NCBI GenBank assembly: GCA_964017155.1
Contig: OZ024856.1
Coordinates: forward strand, 7,701,811-7,765,810
Source: Oasisia sp. SBJ-2009
Lineage: Eukaryota; Annelida; Polychaeta; Sabellida; Siboglinidae
Direction of reading: 5' to 3'
DNA: 64,000 nt
Shown one piece after another: positions 63,931 to 64,000 of this stretch. How positions within the stretch are numbered: position 1 is the first letter of the stretch; every line of letters begins with the position of its first letter. The position numbers and the translations under genes were made by a program. The notes under the pieces were generated by a model. It was not told the origin of the DNA. It ran no database searches and saw only the letters and a list, made by a program, of their open reading frames with translations.

Positions 63931-64000
63931 GTGGCTTTGGAAATTGCGAGAAACACCCCAAAATGCGCTTACGCCAATATAAGGGTATTTTCTCTTCTGA
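63931..64000 (+). repeat. Partial unit at the window edge
   Basis: A ggctttggaaattgcg head, cut by the window end. It shows that the array continues to the right. Confidence 0.9.

Larger units (their letters stand above)
1..64000 (+). repeat. Continuous satellite array, 515-bp unit (trimer of ~172-bp monomers)
   Basis: Every base belongs to a head-to-tail repeat. The landmark atactaatagat(a/g)gtg recurs every 514-517 bp, with isolated base changes in a few copies (61860s, 57220s, 60310s). Unit starts run from 16 to 63931: 124 complete units, mean about 515.4 bp. No spacing departs from this, so there is no inserted element, inversion or unique spacer. All units point the same way. Units differ by scattered single-base changes and rare one-base length changes in T-tracts. 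Both window ends lie inside the array. A centromeric or pericentromeric location is inferred from monomer length and HOR organisation. The satellite family is not recognised. Confidence 0.98.

Noticed and set aside
16..63961. Open reading frames of 60-104 codons repeated in every unit on both strands.
   Set aside because: They overlap in different frames and strands, use GTG or TTG starts, end in each unit, and are broken by one-base slips and stops (14233, the aaatgagttcg units) with no sign of compensation. They persist because the array is homogeneous.
1..64000. Alpha satellite, because of the ~172-bp monomer.
   Set aside because: The length is similar but the sequence does not match the alpha-satellite consensus as I know it. 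Some root-knot nematode satellites are also about 172 bp, but I cannot confirm any relationship from sequence alone.
1..64000. CRISPR-like array.
   Set aside because: There are no short repeats alternating with unique spacers; every part of the unit repeats.
1..64000. Transposon insertions or inversions breaking the array.
   Set aside because: Unit spacing stays at 514-517 bp throughout and orientation never changes.

Overview
The whole window is one uninterrupted tandem array of satellite DNA. I see no protein-coding gene, RNA gene, transposon or unique sequence. The organism is a eukaryote, and this is probably a centromeric or pericentromeric satellite. That location is inferred from the nucleosome-sized monomer and the higher-order structure. 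The species cannot be read from the sequence and I do not recognise the family. Many CpG dinucleotides survive in the repeat, which fits an invertebrate or another genome with little germline CpG methylation better than a mammal.

The repeat is nested at three levels. Level 1 is a monomer of about 172 bp in three diverged forms: a about 169 bp, b about 171 bp, c about 176 bp. Each starts gaaatt and has a CpG-rich core like gcgcttacgccaa. Level 2 is the a-b-c trimer of 514-517 bp, called a 'unit' here. There are 124 complete units plus a partial one, all in the same orientation, starting at 16 (the gtg of tagatagtg) and ending in a partial unit at 63931. Level 3 is higher-order repeats (HORs) built of unit types that recur in a fixed order.

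Unit types and their markers: A (head gattttcgaaatttcg, with gtcaagttcaagtggg); F (head gattttggaaatttcg); G (ggcttttggaatt, gggtgttttc); K (ggctttagaaatt, gattcccgtgg, ctcaacgaaaaac); L (ccaaaattgtgcc, gaagaggcaag, ggtcctgcttcgataagcg); V (agatggtgattttcg, cgccaaagc, usually gtggaatcgc and aaatgagttcg); P (aaaaatgcaacg, cgccaaagc, cgtacttattt); Q (ggttcctggac, ccaaagtggtgcc, catgattccc); N (V head, then gcaaagtaatttt and gatacgcg); D (gtgcgcatgcgcc, gtacacatacag).

Layout. Positions 1-16520 are a 5-unit HOR zone (period about 2580 bp: X1-X5) mixed with D-like, P-like and Q-like units. Positions 16521-61351 (87 units) are a different zone, read as 13 blocks that each begin at a G unit. The complete form is a 10-unit HOR, G-A/F-K-L-V-P-Q-N-D-Q, about 5154 bp, seen in full at 20644 and 52592. 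The other blocks are deletion or duplication derivatives of 2, 3, 4, 5, 7, 8 or 15 units. Positions 61352-64000 return abruptly to the 5-unit HOR, best matching 11877-14456, exactly 96 units (49475 bp) away.

The markers support a history. The 5-unit HOR gave unit L by fusing X3 and X4. An 8-unit HOR (best kept at 16521-20643) gave the 10-unit HOR by unequal exchange that created P and N. Later exchanges made many hybrid units whose breakpoints can often be placed within 10-60 bp. The array runs off both ends of the window.
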